Shown: one piece after another, positions 38,298 to 47,094 of the stretch | How positions within the stretch are numbered: position 1 is the first letter of the stretch | Layout of the letters: each line of letters begins with the position of its first letter | From: Hyphomicrobiales bacterium | GTDB lineage: Bacteria; Pseudomonadota; Alphaproteobacteria; Rhizobiales; Rhizobiaceae | Assembly (NCBI GenBank): GCA_900489925.1 | Contig: UEHQ01000017.1 | Location: 62,001-126,000, forward strand | Direction: 5' to 3' | DNA length: 64,000 nt | Position numbers and translations under genes: made by a program | Notes under the pieces: model-generated | Told to the model about the DNA's origin: nothing | The model's database searches: none | Seen by the model: only the letters and a program-made list of their open reading frames with translations

Positions 38298-39632
38298 TTG
38301 GCCAGCTCCCCTACCTTCGACGCACTTCTCTCCAAGATCGAGGCCCGCAGCGCGCGCGCCGGCATTATCGGCCTCGGCTATGTCGGCCTGCCGCTCGCCA
38401 TGGCCATTGCCCGCAGCGGCTTCCCGGTGACAGGTTTCGACATCGATCCGGGGAAAATCGTCTCCATCGAAGCGCGCCGCTCGTACATCGACGCGGTGAC
38501 CAGCCATGACCTTGCCGCCCAAATCGACGACGGGCGTTTTTCTGCCACCACGGAGTTTGCCGCGCTGAAGGACTGCGACGTCATTGTCATCTGCGTTCCG
38601 ACGCCGCTTACAAAGCATCGCGACCCCGACCTCTCTTTCGTCGAGGCAACGTCGCACGCCATTGCCGCACATCTGCGCGCCGGCCAGCTTATTGTCCTTG
38701 AATCAACCACCTATCCAGGCACCACCGACGACATCGTCAAAGTCATTCTCGAGAAGACCGGCCTCAAATCAGGCAAGGACTTCTTCGTCGGCTTTTCACC
38801 GGAACGGGAAGACCCCGGCAATCAGCATTTTCACACGGCAACCATCCCCAAGGTCGTCGCCGGTGACGGTGCCGAGGCCCTGGCGTTGATGACGAGCTTC
38901 TACGGCGCGGCCGTAAAGACCGTCGTTCCGGTGTCTTCGAATGCCACGGCCGAGGCCGTGAAGCTCACCGAAAACATCTTTCGCTCGGTAAATATCGCGC
39001 TCGTCAATGAGCTGAAGACCGTCTATGCCGCCATGGGCATCGACGTCTGGGAAGTGATCGACGCCGCCAAGACAAAGCCGTTCGGCTACATGCCGTTCTA
39101 TCCGGGACCGGGCCTCGGCGGACACTGCATCCCGATCGATCCGTTCTACCTGACCTGGAAGTCGCGCGAATACGAATTGCCCACCCGCTTCATCGAACTC
39201 GCCGGCGAGATCAACTCCGCCATGCCGCGCTACGTGGTCGGGAAGCTTGCCGAGGCGCTCGACATCCGCGCCGGCAAGGCGCTCAGCCGCTCGCGGGTGC
39301 TCGTTCTCGGCCTTGCCTACAAGAAGAACGTCGCCGACATCCGCGAAAGCCCTTCGCTCCGTTTGATCGAACTGATCGAAGAGCGCGGCGGCAAGGCGGA
39401 TTACCATGATCCCCACGTCGCGGAGATCCCGCCAACCCGCGAGTACCAGGCTTTGAAGGGCCGCAAGTCGGTCAGCCTTGAAAACCTCGCCGACTACGAC
39501 GTCGTGCTTATCGCCACCGACCACGATGGGATCGACTACGGCGCACTCGCCAAGAACGCGCCTCTTATCATCGATACCCGCAACGTCTTCGCGCGGCAGG
39601 GCCTTCAAGGCGATCACATCGTCAAGGCGTGA
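38298..39632 (+). CDS. UDP-sugar 6-dehydrogenase (WbpA/WecC-type nucleotide sugar dehydrogenase)
   Basis: A 444-residue NAD-dependent enzyme that oxidises the C6 of a UDP-hexose to the uronic acid. The N-terminal fold has GIIGLGYVGLPLAMAIA (residues 22-38), the central domain SPEREDPGN, and the catalytic Cys is in PGPGLGGHCIPIDPFYLTWK near residue 270. Length and the HCIPIDP motif suit the UDP-N-acetylhexosamine dehydrogenase subgroup (WbpA/TviB-like) better than UDP-glucose dehydrogenase. The start is a TTG at 38298 with a weak ribosome site. The 3' end overlaps the convergent DUF3095 gene by 11 bases. It probably supplies an acidic sugar donor to the glycosyltransferases nearby. Confidence 0.92.
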   Translation: MASSPTFDALLSKIEARSARAGIIGLGYVGLPLAMAIARSGFPVTGFDIDPGKIVSIEARRSYIDAVTSHDLAAQIDDGRFSATTEFAALKDCDVIVICVPTPLTKHRDPDLSFVEATSHAIAAHLRAGQLIVLESTTYPGTTDDIVKVILEKTGLKSGKDFFVGFSPEREDPGNQHFHTATIPKVVAGDGAEALALMTSFYGAAVKTVVPVSSNATAEAVKLTENIFRSVNIALVNELKTVYAAMGIDVWEVIDAAKTKPFGYMPFYPGPGLGGHCIPIDPFYLTWKSREYELPTRFIELAGEINSAMPRYVVGKLAEALDIRAGKALSRSRVLVLGLAYKKNVADIRESPSLRLIELIEERGGKADYHDPHVAEIPPTREYQALKGRKSVSLENLADYDVVLIATDHDGIDYGALAKNAPLIIDTRNVFARQGLQGDHIVKA

Positions 39633-40797
39633 CCTCCACGCCCGACAATTGCTTGCCCGTGATCTGGCTGGCGGCGACGGCGTAACCGCCGCTGGCGCCG
39701 TCGATGAAGTGCATGTGATCGCGCGATAGCGGCGTTGGGACGAAGCACGTCATCAGCGCCGAGCTTTGACGATGGAGACCGTAGCGAGCGATCCCCTTGT
39801 CCTGCGCCTCTTGAAGCAGCGCCTGGATCCGCGTGAGATGATCGCGGTCGACATCGATGGTCATCTTCAAGCCGTCGTCGAACTTGCGAAAGTCCGAATT
39901 CTCCGAGACATCCCGCCGGTATCGCCGGGCATCGAAACTACCAAGCTTGATCCCCAGCGTGTGGAGCGTGACCGTCAACGCGATCTGCAGCATGATTGAA
40001 AATCTCTGCCTCCAGCGCCGCCCGTCCTTGGCAGTTGCCCGCGCCTCGCGATTGATGCCGTGAAGAGAAAAGCCAAGCGCCGGTCCATCGACGGGAACAG
40101 GGTGAGCACCGCGATTCTGCTCTGCCGAGATCGCCACGATCTGTCCGACGAGGTCGCGGAACTCGGCGCCGGAGCCTCCCTTGCCAGGCACCGCGATGAT
40201 CGACACGATCTCGCCGTTCTGCGCCTGAATGGGATCCCACCGGCAGGAAAGGCCGCTGAGGTCAGGGCGCGTTCCGGCGGGTGCACGTTCCACGCCGTAG
40301 CGTCCAAGTTTCATCTGGCGTTCGGCCCAGCTGGTCCCGCCGCCGGCAAACATTGCGTAGGTAACGAACGGGCTGGCCGCATAGCGTGCGACGCGGACAT
40401 CAAGACCCTCGTTCCTGATGTCCCCGAGCGGCACGACGGCGATCCGCAACGTCAGCCCCAGATCTTCTTCCACCCACCGCTGCGCCGCTGCGAGCGCCTG
40501 GCGGGCCGTTGCCTCCAACGAACTCGGCAGCGCGACCAATGCGCCATCGCCACCAAAGACAAAGGGGTAGTCCTCCTTGCCGACCGCGTTCAGCACCGCG
40601 GAGATGACACTGGCGCCGGCCATGTTCACGTCCTTGTAGCGCCCGTCCATGATCGCCTGCGTCGATCCGACAATGTCGGCGAGCGCGAGGATCCAGCCCT
40701 CGGGCAGCGGACGATAGTTGCCGGTGTCCGCAACACCCTCGAAATCAGTGAACACCGGCACGCCGGCAAAGAATCTGTCGTTCGAAATATCGTTCAT
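39622..40797 (-). CDS. DUF3095 protein, class III cyclase-like
   Basis: A 391-residue protein of the DUF3095 family. The N-terminal domain resembles a class III cyclase core: LALADIVGST (Asp 41) and YPFVFGGDGALVALP (Asp 84) are placed like the two metal-binding Asp with the usual spacing, but the purine-specifying Lys position is Val. A unique C-terminal region of about 280 residues follows, including a stretch (QRFSIMLQIALTVTLHTLGI) that could touch the membrane. I start at 40797 (MNDISNDRFF); the frame is open to 40848. It is convergent with the dehydrogenase gene. Biochemical function is not established to my knowledge. Confidence 0.8.
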   Translation of the reverse strand: MNDISNDRFFAGVPVFTDFEGVADTGNYRPLPEGWILALADIVGSTQAIMDGRYKDVNMAGASVISAVLNAVGKEDYPFVFGGDGALVALPSSLEATARQALAAAQRWVEEDLGLTLRIAVVPLGDIRNEGLDVRVARYAASPFVTYAMFAGGGTSWAERQMKLGRYGVERAPAGTRPDLSGLSCRWDPIQAQNGEIVSIIAVPGKGGSGAEFRDLVGQIVAISAEQNRGAHPVPVDGPALGFSLHGINREARATAKDGRRWRQRFSIMLQIALTVTLHTLGIKLGSFDARRYRRDVSENSDFRKFDDGLKMTIDVDRDHLTRIQALLQEAQDKGIARYGLHRQSSALMTCFVPTPLSRDHMHFIDGASGGYAVAASQITGKQLSGVEVTP

Positions 40798-40921
40798 ATG
40801 AAGAAGCCTAGCACAGACCCATGTCGCCGCCGCAAGGGCATTTTGCATTTACGGCAATCGACTTTCCAAGGTTTGGTGTGATAGCACCGACGTCGAAAAC
40901 AAAGAACGGACAAGGACATAA

Positions 40922-41401
40922 ATGAGCCGCCTCGACAGCTTCATTCGCCGCCTGACGGCTCAGCGCGATATTCTCAATTCGATCTTCGACCTGGTGAGAG
41001 AAACCGAGGGACCCGTCCTCGAATTCGGCCTCGGCAACGGCCGGACCTACGATCATCTGCGCGAGCATCTGTCCGATCGACGCATCATCGCGTTCGATCG
41101 CGAGGTCCGCTCCTATTCCGCGTCGACGCCGCCACAGGCGGATATGGTTACCGGCGACATTCGCGAGACCGGCCAGGCCTATCTCGGGATCGGCGCCTCG
41201 CTCGCGCATGCTGACATCGGCACCGGACATGACGATATCGACGCCATCACGTTGACCTGGCTGCCGCAACTGATGGCGGGCGTTCTAGCCACGAACGGGA
41301 TCGCCGTCAGCGGCCTGCCGATCGACCGGCCGGATCTCGAGCCTCTGCCGCTGCCGCCCGGCATCAAGGAAGGCCGGTACTACCTTTACCGGAAGACATA
41401 A
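40922..41401 (+). CDS. Small class I SAM-dependent methyltransferase-like protein
   Basis: A 159-residue protein. The SAM-binding motif I is PVLEFGLGNGRTYDHLRE near residues 31-48, followed by IIAFDRE (motif II acid) and later a GDIRETG segment. It is shorter than most methyltransferases (usually 200 or more) and lacks an obvious substrate-binding region, so it may be a minimal enzyme or act with a partner. It is flanked by the DUF3095 gene (divergent) and an FkbM-type methyltransferase gene that is convergent and begins its stop at the very next base. Confidence 0.75.
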   Translation: MSRLDSFIRRLTAQRDILNSIFDLVRETEGPVLEFGLGNGRTYDHLREHLSDRRIIAFDREVRSYSASTPPQADMVTGDIRETGQAYLGIGASLAHADIGTGHDDIDAITLTWLPQLMAGVLATNGIAVSGLPIDRPDLEPLPLPPGIKEGRYYLYRKT

Positions 41402-42280
41402 TCAGGGAAGAAACAGGACGTCATATTGATCGATGCCGCCCGGCAGATCGATGACCTTCATTTCCTGCTCGTGATCTTCGAAGAAAACCAGGCAATTATC
41501 GTAGAATGCTGCGAGATCGCTTATGAAAGCAGCCGTCTGCGCCGGCCCGTAAAAAAGCGGCGTGAACTCCATGTAGAGCGGCACGCGGCGAGACATCAAA
41601 GGCAGCATGGAACGGCAGGCAAGCGGCTCGTAGCCTTCGATATCCATCCACACAAGGCCGATATCGGCCGGATCGATGGCAAGTTCCGCAAGGACCTGCG
41701 TGACTGGCTTCACAGGCACGCTGATTTTCAAGTCGCTTTTGCTCTGGCGAAATGCGCTGCTCTTGCCGTGGTTGTTCGCATTCAGGAAGAAATCGATCTC
41801 GCCCGCGGTCTCGCCGGCCGCGCAGTTGACCAGCGTGACGCGCTCTTCGAGACGGTTCTGGCCTATGTTCGTCTGCAAGAGAGGAAAGTTGCGTGGATCA
41901 GGCTCCATGCTCACGATATGCGCATAGGCCCTGGCGAGCGCGAAATACACCGTCTGCGTGCCGATGTTGCCGCCAATCTCGAGGAGCGTGGATGCCTTGC
42001 GCATCAAGCCTCGCGCTTCCAGAACCTTCAGCAGACGGTCGACATGGTAGCGTTCGAAATGCCCCTTTCGGAAGACCTTGCGGCCAATGTAATCGCCCGG
42101 CGAAAACGTCATCAGATGATCGCCGGCATCCACCGTCATGGAAACGACGCGCGGGCCGATATTTTCGATGAGCAGGCGACGACCGGTTCTGGTGTCGAAG
42201 AGGCGGCTTGCAACGGCGTTTCGCATCTTGCGAAGGCGTTTCTGCCAGTATTTGGCGGCAAGCCAGCTGGAGCCGGGCAT
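41402..42280 (-). CDS. FkbM-family methyltransferase
   Basis: A 292-residue protein with the FkbM SAM-dependent methyltransferase domain: LLEIGGNIGTQTVYFALA near residue 98 (motif I), VSMEPDPRNFPLLQTNI near residue 122, and VWMDIEGYEPLACRSM near residue 210, the DxEGxE family mark. Such enzymes O-methylate polyketides, sugars and glycans. Its start lies at the stop of the upstream cyclase gene, so the two are coupled. In this neighbourhood a role in glycan decoration is plausible. Confidence 0.88.
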   Translation of the reverse strand: MPGSSWLAAKYWQKRLRKMRNAVASRLFDTRTGRRLLIENIGPRVVSMTVDAGDHLMTFSPGDYIGRKVFRKGHFERYHVDRLLKVLEARGLMRKASTLLEIGGNIGTQTVYFALARAYAHIVSMEPDPRNFPLLQTNIGQNRLEERVTLVNCAAGETAGEIDFFLNANNHGKSSAFRQSKSDLKISVPVKPVTQVLAELAIDPADIGLVWMDIEGYEPLACRSMLPLMSRRVPLYMEFTPLFYGPAQTAAFISDLAAFYDNCLVFFEDHEQEMKVIDLPGGIDQYDVLFLP

Positions 42281-43998
42281 CAGTTCTTCCCTGTGAACAG
42301 TTCCAGCGTCTTGTCTCTCGAAACCACATAGACTTTCAAGGGCAAGGCCCTACCGCGCACGCTGATTTCACGACTTTCGACACCGGTTACATCAGCGCCG
42401 GCGCGCAACGCGACCGGTTCGGATATCACAAGCGCAACGTCGAATTCCTTGGCAGCCGTTTCAAGCCGGCTCGCCACGTTGACAGTATCGCCAATGGCGG
42501 TCGTGCTGCGGACGCGACCATAACCCAGCGTGCCGACAACAGCGGGACCGGTATGAATGCCGATTGCGATCCTAAGCGGAATGGAGAGTTCGTCCGACAG
42601 TTCAGCGCTCAGCTTCTCGATGTCGCGGGCAATCGACGCGGCTGCCGCCAACGCCTGCCGGCACGCTTCCTCGGGCGAATTGCCGATCCCGAACAAGGCC
42701 ATGGCGCCGTCGCCAATGAACTTGTCGATGCGTCCGCCGGCCTGTTCCACCGCATTGCCGACCAGTGCGAAATACCGGTTCAGCAGGAAGACGATATCGA
42801 AGGGAAGACGGGTCTCCGTCAGCGTCGTGAAATTGCGGATATCACAGAACAGGACGGCTATTTCGCGTTCGCGCCCCGGACTGGTTTCCTGGCTGTTGGC
42901 GGGAAGAGAGGTCTCGGTGGCCGGAACGAGCAGCGGAACCACCGTGATGTCCTCGATAGGGTGGAGCTGACAGGCAAGACGCACATCGGCGGCGGCATTG
43001 ATGCGCTTCAGCGTCGACTGCTCCAGCTTGTCGGGCGGTGGCAGGTTCTCGTAGTTGCTGAGAACCTGCACGCGACAGGTCGAGCACTGCCCCTTTCCTC
43101 CACACACCGAGTAATGAGGGACGCCGCCAAGCCGGCTAGCCTCAAGCACTGTGAACCCGCGCGGGACTTGGATCAACTCTCCGCTTTGATAGTGGACCGT
43201 GATCTGATCGACCCTTTCCTTCCATCGGCGCCGGGTTCGCGCGGCAACGACAATCAGCAGCGCCCCTGAAAACGACCCGTACAATCCGGCGCGGATCATG
43301 GCGATCTGCCTCTGGGCCTCGGGGTCGGAGTAGTAGCGCGCGTTGATGTTTTCTTCGTAGCGCCGCCTGTCGACGGTACCTTCATAGGCCGGCTCGGCGA
43401 TCGTGCGGCCCATTTCGATAAAGCCAAGAATGGCGAGGACCGGAACAAGGATCGCGACCGCCAGCAGGGGTGCTGCGATCTGCGCATACCAGACGCGGTA
43501 TCGCAGCCAGAAATGCAAGCCAATACAGCCGTGGATCCAGATCACCACAAGTGCCGTGATCTGTCGGACCGCATTTGCCGGCGCCGTAATCCAGAGAAGG
43601 CGAACGATCGCCTCGTAGTCATCGCGGAAGTGAAAGAGGGAATGCGCGATCCGGGTCCCGATCACGTGATCGATCAACAGCAGCGGTATCGCAAGACCCA
43701 GCACGATCTGGGCCATCTCGGTCTTTGGCATGACCAGACTTCGACGGACATAGATCGAGCGGAGCACCAGACCGATATGTGTGAATATGGCCCCGTAGAG
43801 CAGCAACGTGCCGAGCGGGTTTCGCCACAAGGCCATAAACAGCCGCCGACCATCGTCGGCCGCGTCAACGGAGATCAGTCCCAATGCATGGTTGGAAAAA
43901 TGCAACGTGGCGAAGACGAACATCACCAGACCCGAGCCGAGCCGGGCTCGCCTGATCGAGCGTTCCGAAAAAATGCTGCTGACTGCGAGGGTCGCCAT
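42280..43998 (-). CDS. cyaC: Redox-sensing adenylate cyclase with di-heme b membrane anchor and 2Fe-2S domain
   Basis: A 572-residue membrane cyclase in three parts. Residues 15-255 hold about six helices with histidines at 33, 37, 74, 111, 119, 123, 156 and 162, like the di-heme b anchor of succinate dehydrogenase. Residues 265-355 form a plant-type ferredoxin with Cys 299, 305, 308 and 343 (CGGKGQCSTC). Residues 378-565 are a class III cyclase with metal Asp 386 and 430, Lys 426 in DKFIGDG, and Thr in the partner position. This matches the architecture published for Sinorhizobium meliloti CyaC, a quinone-responsive redox-regulated adenylate cyclase. The gene name is by that similarity. It is coupled to the FkbM gene. 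Confidence 0.88.
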   Translation of the reverse strand: MATLAVSSIFSERSIRRARLGSGLVMFVFATLHFSNHALGLISVDAADDGRRLFMALWRNPLGTLLLYGAIFTHIGLVLRSIYVRRSLVMPKTEMAQIVLGLAIPLLLIDHVIGTRIAHSLFHFRDDYEAIVRLLWITAPANAVRQITALVVIWIHGCIGLHFWLRYRVWYAQIAAPLLAVAILVPVLAILGFIEMGRTIAEPAYEGTVDRRRYEENINARYYSDPEAQRQIAMIRAGLYGSFSGALLIVVAARTRRRWKERVDQITVHYQSGELIQVPRGFTVLEASRLGGVPHYSVCGGKGQCSTCRVQVLSNYENLPPPDKLEQSTLKRINAAADVRLACQLHPIEDITVVPLLVPATETSLPANSQETSPGREREIAVLFCDIRNFTTLTETRLPFDIVFLLNRYFALVGNAVEQAGGRIDKFIGDGAMALFGIGNSPEEACRQALAAAASIARDIEKLSAELSDELSIPLRIAIGIHTGPAVVGTLGYGRVRSTTAIGDTVNVASRLETAAKEFDVALVISEPVALRAGADVTGVESREISVRGRALPLKVYVVSRDKTLELFTGKN

Positions 43999-44187
43999 TC
44001 AATCCCGTTCTTGAAACCCAAATCACAAATACAATAGAGATGACGCACTTGAGGTGGAATTGCCGCGTTGTCGTGGCAACAGCATTTCACATATTCGTCA
44101 GCAGCTTGTAAGGAAGTGCATAATAGCAGAGTTTTTTCCGGCAGGCGCCCTCGTGGGATGTGAACAGACCGTTTCAGCGGGAGCAAT

Positions 44188-45279
44188 GTGGTGCGAATAG
44201 CGTTTTACGCTCCGCTGAAGTCGCCGAACCATCCTGTGCCCTCAGGCGACAGGTTGATGGCCCGGTTGCTCATCCGCGCGCTGACATTGGCCGGCCACTC
44301 CGTCGAAGTCGTCTCCGAGTTTCGCAATTTCGTACCATCGCCGGAGACAGCACAACAACTGCGCGGCGAAGCAGACGAAGAGCTGAAGCGACTGCGGAAG
44401 AAATGGGCCGACATCGACAGGCCGCAGCTTTGGTTCTGTTACCATCCCTACTATAAATCCACGGATCCCTTCGGGCCCGCGATCTGCGCCGAATTCGGCA
44501 TTCCCTGGATAACGGCCGAAGCCTCCTATTCGCCGAAGCGCGACGGCACCGACTGGGCGCCGTTCCAGCGGCTTGTCGCCGAGCAGGTGGAAGGGGCGGC
44601 GGTCAATATCGCCTTCACCCAACGCGATCGATCCGGACTGGAGCAGGCGATCCCGCGGGCGCGCCTCGCAACGCTTGCGCCCTTCATCGATACGACCCCA
44701 TTTGAGGCGGCAGTCGCGAGACCGGTTCCCACCCGTTTGATCACCGTCGCCATGATGCGCGCCGGCGACAAGATGAAAAGCTATGTCATGCTGGCAGACT
44801 CCCTGCGGCTGATCGAACACCGTCCCTGGACATTGGCCATTGCAGGCGATGGTCCGATGCGCGCCGAGGTGGAACAGCTGTTTACTGGCTTCGCACCGGA
44901 GCGCATCGAGTGGCTCGGGGAGCGTTCCGCCGATGAGATTGTGGCCGAGTTTGTTGCTTCGGGCATCTATGTCTGGCCGGGGTGCGGTGAGGCCTATGGC
45001 CTAGCCTATCTGGAGGCCCAGGCCGCCGGGCTACCGGTTGTGGCGCAACATACGGCAGGCGTGCCCGAAGTCGTCCAGAACGGCGCGACCGGCTATCTGA
45101 CGCCGGACGGCGATATCGGAGCTTATGCCAACGCGATCGCCACACTGCTCGACGATCCGCTCGAGAGGTCGGAGATGGGGCAGCAGGCGCGCAACTTCGT
45201 GCTGGAGCAGCGATCCTTGACAAGGGCGGCCGCAACATTGGACAGCATCTTACGCGCATATGCAGGAGCAACGGCATGA
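44188..45279 (+). CDS. Glycosyltransferase family 4/1
   Basis: A 363-residue GT-B enzyme: N-terminal LMARLLIRALTLAGHSVEVVSEF with a short acceptor domain, and a C-terminal donor domain with ITVAMMRAGDKMKSYVMLADSL near residue 185 and VWPGCGEAYGLAYLEAQAAGLPVVA near residue 267, the E-x7-E motif. The start is GTG 44188 following GGGAG; a second GTG directly follows it. It overlaps the deacetylase-like gene by four bases (ATGA at 45276-45279), so the two act together on some saccharide. Confidence 0.9.
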   Translation: MVRIAFYAPLKSPNHPVPSGDRLMARLLIRALTLAGHSVEVVSEFRNFVPSPETAQQLRGEADEELKRLRKKWADIDRPQLWFCYHPYYKSTDPFGPAICAEFGIPWITAEASYSPKRDGTDWAPFQRLVAEQVEGAAVNIAFTQRDRSGLEQAIPRARLATLAPFIDTTPFEAAVARPVPTRLITVAMMRAGDKMKSYVMLADSLRLIEHRPWTLAIAGDGPMRAEVEQLFTGFAPERIEWLGERSADEIVAEFVASGIYVWPGCGEAYGLAYLEAQAAGLPVVAQHTAGVPEVVQNGATGYLTPDGDIGAYANAIATLLDDPLERSEMGQQARNFVLEQRSLTRAAATLDSILRAYAGATA

Positions 45280-46028
45280 CGGACGATCGGATTTGGAGCC
45301 CGCTGAGGCACGAGCTCGACCGCTGGCAGGCGGCCAACCGCGTCGCCCGGCTATGGCTTCGCGATGACGACGCCACAGAGCCCACAGAGGCACTGGATAG
45401 GCTGTTGGCGCTGACAGGGCGGGCTTCGGTTCCGGTCACGCTTGCTGTCATACCCGCGCCCACCGGTGCGGCGCTCGCAGAAAGGCTGGCGGATGAGAGC
45501 CATGTGCTGGTCGCACCACACGGCTGGTCCCACACCAACCATGCCGGACCGGACGAAAAGAAGCAGGAACTCGGCAATAACAGGCCGGCTGGAGCCGTGC
45601 TCGGCGAGCTGGGTGAGGGCTTGGACAAGCTGCGGCGGCGTTACGAGAACAAGTTCGTCTCGATGCTGGTGCCGCCATGGAACAGGATCAGCCGACCCCT
45701 GATCGCGCAGCTTCCGACGCTCGGCTTCGAAAGCCTGTCCGTGTACGGCAGGGCGAAGCCCGGCGGCCCGATGCCGCTGCTCAACACCCACGTCGACATC
45801 ATGAACTGGCATGGCACGCGAGGCGGCCTGCCGCACGCCGATCTCGTCCCGGCGCTCGTTGCGGAACTACGCGACCGTTTTGACGGCAACGCCGAACCGA
45901 TCGGCATTCTGACGCATCATCTGGTCCACGATGGCATCGCCTGGGATTTCCTGGAGCGGCTTGCCAGCGAGACCGCCGGGCATCCGGCAGTCCGATGGAA
46001 GACATCGCGGGAGCTGCTGGCAGCCTAG
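45276..46028 (+). CDS. Polysaccharide deacetylase-like protein
   Basis: A 250-residue protein of the NodB-like carbohydrate esterase superfamily: WLRDDDATEP near residue 27 (the Asp pair), HGWSHTNHAGP near residue 83 (metal His and HxxxH), LVPPWNRIS near residue 128, and ILTHHLVHDG near residue 217. No signal peptide is seen, so it may work in the cytoplasm, for example on a lipid- or nucleotide-linked sugar. It is coupled to the upstream glycosyltransferase gene and ends with a four-base tail-to-tail overlap with the metallo-hydrolase gene. Confidence 0.85.
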   Translation: MTDDRIWSPLRHELDRWQAANRVARLWLRDDDATEPTEALDRLLALTGRASVPVTLAVIPAPTGAALAERLADESHVLVAPHGWSHTNHAGPDEKKQELGNNRPAGAVLGELGEGLDKLRRRYENKFVSMLVPPWNRISRPLIAQLPTLGFESLSVYGRAKPGGPMPLLNTHVDIMNWHGTRGGLPHADLVPALVAELRDRFDGNAEPIGILTHHLVHDGIAWDFLERLASETAGHPAVRWKTSRELLAA

Positions 46029-46855
46029 AGCTCGATCACCTGGTTATCGCGCGCGGCAAAGGACTGCGCAAAGGCCGCCTGCGCGTCCTTTTCCATCCCC
46101 TCCAGCTGCGCATCCGTGCGCGAGGGCGCGTGATGGAACAGCGCAAACTGCTTTGTGCCGGCCATTTTGGCGAGTTCGATACCGTGCTGCCAGGTCGAAT
46201 GGCCGAAGCCCTTGAAGCGCTGCATCTCGTCTTCGTTATACGTGCAATCGTAGACGGCGAGATCGGCGTCTTTCATCATCTCCAGCGCCACCGGATCGTA
46301 GGTTCCGGGGATATGCTCGATGTCATAGATCAGCGAAACAGAGCGCCCCTCGTATTCGATACGGTAGCCGATCGCCCCGCCCGGATGATTGAGCATGTAG
46401 GTCTTGATCTTGATGCTGGGGTGCGGCTCCAGCGTCTGGCCAGCATGAAAATCACGGAAGCTCATCGTCGCCTGGCAGATGTCTGTCTTCACCGGGAACC
46501 ATGGCGGGCTGATGAACTGTTCGATCATCTCGCGGGTGCTCATCTTGCCGTCGAGGTGGCCAGACCAGATGCGCAGATCGATCGAAGGATAGTAGATCGC
46601 CTTGAAGAAGGGCAGGCCGATGATGTGGTCGTAATGGCAGTGGCTGAAGAACAGGTCGACGTCCTTCACCTCGTCATTGAGCATGGCGAGCCCTGCTTCG
46701 CGCACGCCGGAACCGGCGTCGAAGATCATGCGATGCTCGCCGCAGCGAATTTCGATGCAGGAGGTGTTGCCGCCATAGCGATCGAATTCAGGGCCGGAAA
46801 CCGGAATGCTGCCGCGAACGCCCCAGAATTTAACTTGAAAGAGATCTTTACTCAT
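46025..46855 (-). CDS. Metallo-beta-lactamase-fold hydrolase, possible cyclic nucleotide phosphodiesterase
   Basis: A 276-residue MBL-fold protein. The opening FWGVRGSIPVSGPEFDRYGGNTSCIEIRC matches a bacterial MBL group often annotated next to nucleotide cyclases; the metal motif is SHCHYDHIIGLP near residue 75 (HxHxDH), with later ligands in MLNHPGGAIGYRIEY, SLIYDIEHIPG and ALFHHAPSRTD. I start at 46855 (MSKDLFQVKFW); the frame is open to 46894. A phosphodiesterase role is inferred from the family and the many cyclases around; another phosphoester or lactone substrate is possible. Confidence 0.8.
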   Translation of the reverse strand: MSKDLFQVKFWGVRGSIPVSGPEFDRYGGNTSCIEIRCGEHRMIFDAGSGVREAGLAMLNDEVKDVDLFFSHCHYDHIIGLPFFKAIYYPSIDLRIWSGHLDGKMSTREMIEQFISPPWFPVKTDICQATMSFRDFHAGQTLEPHPSIKIKTYMLNHPGGAIGYRIEYEGRSVSLIYDIEHIPGTYDPVALEMMKDADLAVYDCTYNEDEMQRFKGFGHSTWQHGIELAKMAGTKQFALFHHAPSRTDAQLEGMEKDAQAAFAQSFAARDNQVIEL

Positions 46856-46992
46856 AGCGTTTTCAAAATGGCCGACCGTACCGCGTTGTCGCAATCACTG
46901 TTCGAGCCAGAAGCGAAGCGTGGTATTCCATGAGCCGCATGTATCCTTGGTACCTCATCCACCGGCTATCAGGAGAAACCGTAGATTTTCCT

Positions 46993-47027
46993 AAGCAACC
47001 GGTTTTTGTACCAGAAAGCAACCGGTT
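46993..47027. repeat. Direct repeat of AAGCAACCGGTT
   Basis: The 12-mer AAGCAACCGGTT occurs at 46993-47004 and 47016-47027. Each copy contains the palindrome AACCGGTT, and the copies are 23 bases apart, about two helical turns. They lie about 140 bases upstream of the metallo-hydrolase start (-), so they may be a tandem operator for that gene. The whole gap 46856-47192 shows no convincing gene. Confidence 0.5.
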
Positions 47028-47060
47028 ATGGTTGGAATTCCGTAAAGAGGCTGCAGTCAC

Positions 47061-47094
47061 GACGAAACGGGAGCGGCAAATCCCGTGTTTCGTC
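47061..47094. other. Long inverted repeat (hairpin)
   Basis: GACGAAACGGGA (47061-47072) pairs with TCCCGTGTTTCGTC (47081-47094), forming 12 base pairs with a two-base bulge and an 8-base loop. No T run follows on either strand. It could be a transcript-stabilising or terminator-like element between the liv-type operon and the metallo-hydrolase promoter. Confidence 0.45.
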
